Source: Vulcanimicrobiota bacterium
GTDB lineage: Bacteria > Vulcanimicrobiota > Vulcanimicrobiia > Vulcanimicrobiales > Vulcanimicrobiaceae
Assembly (NCBI GenBank): GCA_019233165.1
Contig: JAFAMS010000498.1
Span: forward strand, 1 to 9,425
Length of the DNA: 9,425 nucleotides
Direction of reading: 5' to 3'
Part shown: positions 8,222 through 9,425 of the stretch, in pieces
How the letters are laid out: each line of letters begins with the position of its first letter
Position numbering within the stretch: the stretch's first letter is position 1
The notes under the pieces: model-generated
Databases searched by the model: none
What the model was told of the DNA's origin: nothing
The model's input: only the letters and a program-made list of their open reading frames with translations
Made by a program: the position numbers and the translations under genes

Positions 8222-9026
8222 CGCAAGCGCGTACGAGCGGTTCCGCGCGTTACACGAGCGCAAAGAGGCGTTCGTCATGCCGAACGCGTGGGACGGCGCC
8301 TCGGCTGCACTGCTCAAACGCGAGGGGTTCGAGGCGCTGGGCAGCACGTCGGCGGGGATCGCGTTCGCGCTCGGACGCCAAGACGGGATCCACGCCGTCT
8401 CGCGAGACGAAGCAATCCAAAACGCGGTCCTCCTCTCGAAGGTGTCGACGCTCCCGGTGAACGCGGACCTCGAGGACGGATTCGGGCCGGATCCGGACGA
8501 TTGCGTCGCAACGGTCTTCGATGCGATCGCCGCCGGGCTCGCCGGAATTGGAATCGAAGACACGACGGCGAATCCCGACCGGCCGCTGCACGCGTTCGAT
8601 CGCGCGGTTGCGCGGATTCGCGCCGCCGCCGCAGCGGCGCGGGGACGGATTCTGCTCACGGGCCGCACCGATAACTTCTTGCTAGGGAATCCCGACCTCG
8701 ACGATACGGTGCGCAGGCTCGTCGCTTTCGCCGAGGCGGGAGCCGACGTCTTGTACGCGCCCGGGTTGCCGACGCTCGATGCGATTGCGACCGTCGTGCG
8801 CGCGGTCGCACCGAAACCCGTGAACGTGCTGATCGGGCCGGCGAGCGGGGCGGTCCGGCTGAGCGAGCTCAGCGCCCTCGGCGTGCGCCGCGTCAGCGTC
8901 GGCGGCGCGCTCTATCGCAATGCGATGGCGGCGCTCGTCTCCTCGGCGAAGGGGTTGCGTGCCGGCGAGATGACCGCTGCGACCGGCGGCATCCCGTTCG
9001 TCGAGCTTACTGCGCTCTTCGGCTAA
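8205..9026 (+). CDS. PEP mutase/isocitrate lyase superfamily protein, substrate unknown
   Basis: A TIM-barrel lyase-fold protein of about 273 residues (COG2513-like). Recognisable parts are F-x-x-L-H with M-P-N-A-W-D near residue 25, T-S-A-G-I-A-x-A-L-G, the metal-binding D-L-E-D-G at 88-92, G-I-G-I-E-D-T, and the G-R-T-D strand near 150. The K-K-C-G-H motif of isocitrate and methylisocitrate lyases is not present, so it is unlikely to be either. Members of this wider subfamily act on C-C or P-C bonds of small oxo-acids, and many have no known substrate. The start is uncertain. There is no ATG at the expected place. TTG at 8205 gives a family-like N-terminus, overlaps hutU by 17 nt and has only a weak ACGAG upstream. 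An in-frame ATG at 8160 would overlap hutU by 62 nt. It is last in the operon. Confidence 0.85.
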   Translation: MRSPVNASAYERFRALHERKEAFVMPNAWDGASAALLKREGFEALGSTSAGIAFALGRQDGIHAVSRDEAIQNAVLLSKVSTLPVNADLEDGFGPDPDDCVATVFDAIAAGLAGIGIEDTTANPDRPLHAFDRAVARIRAAAAAARGRILLTGRTDNFLLGNPDLDDTVRRLVAFAEAGADVLYAPGLPTLDAIATVVRAVAPKPVNVLIGPASGAVRLSELSALGVRRVSVGGALYRNAMAALVSSAKGLRAGEMTAATGGIPFVELTALFG

Positions 9027-9366
9027 GGGTTAAGAGCGCGCCGTCGACGCTCTCGGAGATCTCGAGGATTTTGTCGACGCCGGTGATCTCGAAAAGGCGG
9101 CGCGTCCGCCGGGAGGCAGCGATGACGAGTCGCGCGGTCGATTGACGCACGAGCGCGACGAGCATCGCGAGACCATGGCTGTCGCTGTAGTCGCAATGCT
9201 CGAGGGAGATCACCAGGGCGTCTTGTCCGTCGCTGGCTTCACGCAGCGCGCGCAGGATCGCATCGACGTTCGAGAGATCGAGATCTCCGACGACTTCCGC
9301 GATGCGAAAGCCGTCTCGTTCCTTGACTCTGAGCGTCGTCGGCTCGACCGGCGAGGAATCGACCAC
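9007..9366 (-). CDS. STAS-domain anti-sigma-factor antagonist (SpoIIAA/RsbV-like)
   Basis: About 119-121 residues made of a single STAS domain, as in SpoIIAA and RsbV, which bind an anti-sigma kinase and release a sigma factor when unphosphorylated. Visible features are the first strand with V-V-G-D-L-D-L-S-N, the central L-E-H-C-D-Y followed by S-D-S-H-G-L-A, and the C-terminal R-R-L-F-E-I-T-G. The serine of the D-S-x-G motif (Ser63 from the GTG start) matches the phosphorylated serine of SpoIIAA/RsbV, so kinase control is possible. The start chosen is GTG at 9366-9364, nine bases after a GGGGGG run. TTG at 9372 is an in-frame alternative adding two residues. The gene converges on the operon and its stop lies 20 bp inside the last operon gene. 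No partner kinase or sigma gene is visible. Confidence 0.85.
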   Translation of the reverse strand: MVDSSPVEPTTLRVKERDGFRIAEVVGDLDLSNVDAILRALREASDGQDALVISLEHCDYSDSHGLAMLVALVRQSTARLVIAASRRTRRLFEITGVDKILEISESVDGALLTLSRRAQ

Positions 9367-9390
9367 CAGCAAGAACCCCCCGCCTTGCTG

Positions 9391-9417
9391 GTACCCATGA
9401 GGATTCGCCGTTTAAAC
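9391..9417 (-). promoter_or_regulatory. Possible SigB/SigF-type promoter of the STAS gene
   Basis: On the minus strand GTTTAA (9417-9412) is followed by a 15-base spacer and GGGTAC (9396-9391). The known general-stress SigB consensus is GTTTAA, a spacer of roughly 12-16, and GGGTAT, so 11 of 12 box positions match. A start site about seven bases downstream would fall near 9384, leaving an untranslated leader of about 18 bases with the G-rich ribosome site before the GTG at 9366. Use of this promoter class in this organism is unproven and the match rests on two short boxes. Confidence 0.4.
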
Positions 9418-9419
9418 GG
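9408..9419. repeat. Perfect 12-bp palindrome CCGTTTAAACGG
   Basis: A perfect inverted repeat with an A+T core in otherwise G+C-rich DNA, upstream of the STAS gene. It covers the proposed -35 box, so it could be an operator or simply the reason a GTTTAA word occurs there. It does not extend further on either side. Confidence 0.5.
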
Positions 9420-9425
9420 TTCGAG

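Larger units (their letters stand above)
1216..9026 (+). other. Seven-gene overlapping catabolic operon (otnKCI-hutH-adh-hutU-pepM-like)
   Basis: All seven plus-strand genes overlap their neighbour: 4 nt (GTGA) at otnK/otnC and otnC/otnI, 1 nt (TGATG) at otnI/hutH, 4 nt (ATGA) at hutH/dehydrogenase, 1 nt (TAATG) at dehydrogenase/hutU, and about 17 nt at hutU/last gene. There is no room for internal terminators or intergenic promoters. This predicts one polycistronic mRNA with translational coupling. No transporter or regulator is included. Confidence 0.85.

Noticed and set aside
9210..9398. 62-codon minus-strand frame starting at an ATG just upstream of the STAS gene
   Set aside because: It overlaps the STAS gene in another frame, is Ser/Arg-rich without a recognisable domain, and its ATG falls between or inside the proposed promoter boxes.

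Overview
The window is a gene-dense stretch of high-GC bacterial chromosome (roughly two-thirds G+C by eye) with almost no non-coding DNA. It looks like a complete catabolic operon flanked by two minus-strand genes. The taxon cannot be fixed from the sequence. The GC-rich codon use, the frequent CGATCG/GCGATCGC words and the gene content would fit a soil or plant-associated lineage such as Candidatus Eremiobacterota (WPS-2), but that is a low-confidence guess. I see no mobile element, phage, CRISPR, tRNA or rRNA.

Layout. Positions 1-1162 (minus) hold most of an NAD(P)-dependent oxidoreductase of the homoserine-dehydrogenase-like family with a C-terminal SAF domain (COG4091 type), cut by the left edge. 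A 53-bp divergent gap follows. Positions 1216-9026 (plus) hold seven genes, each overlapping the next: otnK, otnC, otnI, hutH, a zinc alcohol dehydrogenase, hutU, and a PEP mutase/isocitrate lyase superfamily protein. Positions about 9007-9366 (minus) hold a STAS-domain anti-sigma-factor antagonist whose 3' end overlaps the last operon gene by 20 bp. It is preceded at the right edge by a sequence resembling a SigB/SigF-type promoter.

How the genes may work together. OtnI, OtnK and OtnC form the known four-carbon acid-sugar route: 2-oxo-tetronate to 3-oxo-tetronate, then its 4-phosphate, then dihydroxyacetone phosphate plus CO2. HutH and HutU form the first half of histidine breakdown: histidine to urocanate to imidazolonepropionate. 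Both sets keep the catalytic residues I could check. A tetronate operon and half of a histidine operon sharing one tightly overlapping transcript is the main oddity. The later histidine enzymes (HutI and HutG or an equivalent) are absent here. Two oxidoreductases and one C-C/P-C lyase-fold protein have no assigned substrate, and are candidates either for the missing tetronate dehydrogenase step or for an unrecorded branch. No transporter or dedicated transcription factor is visible inside the window.
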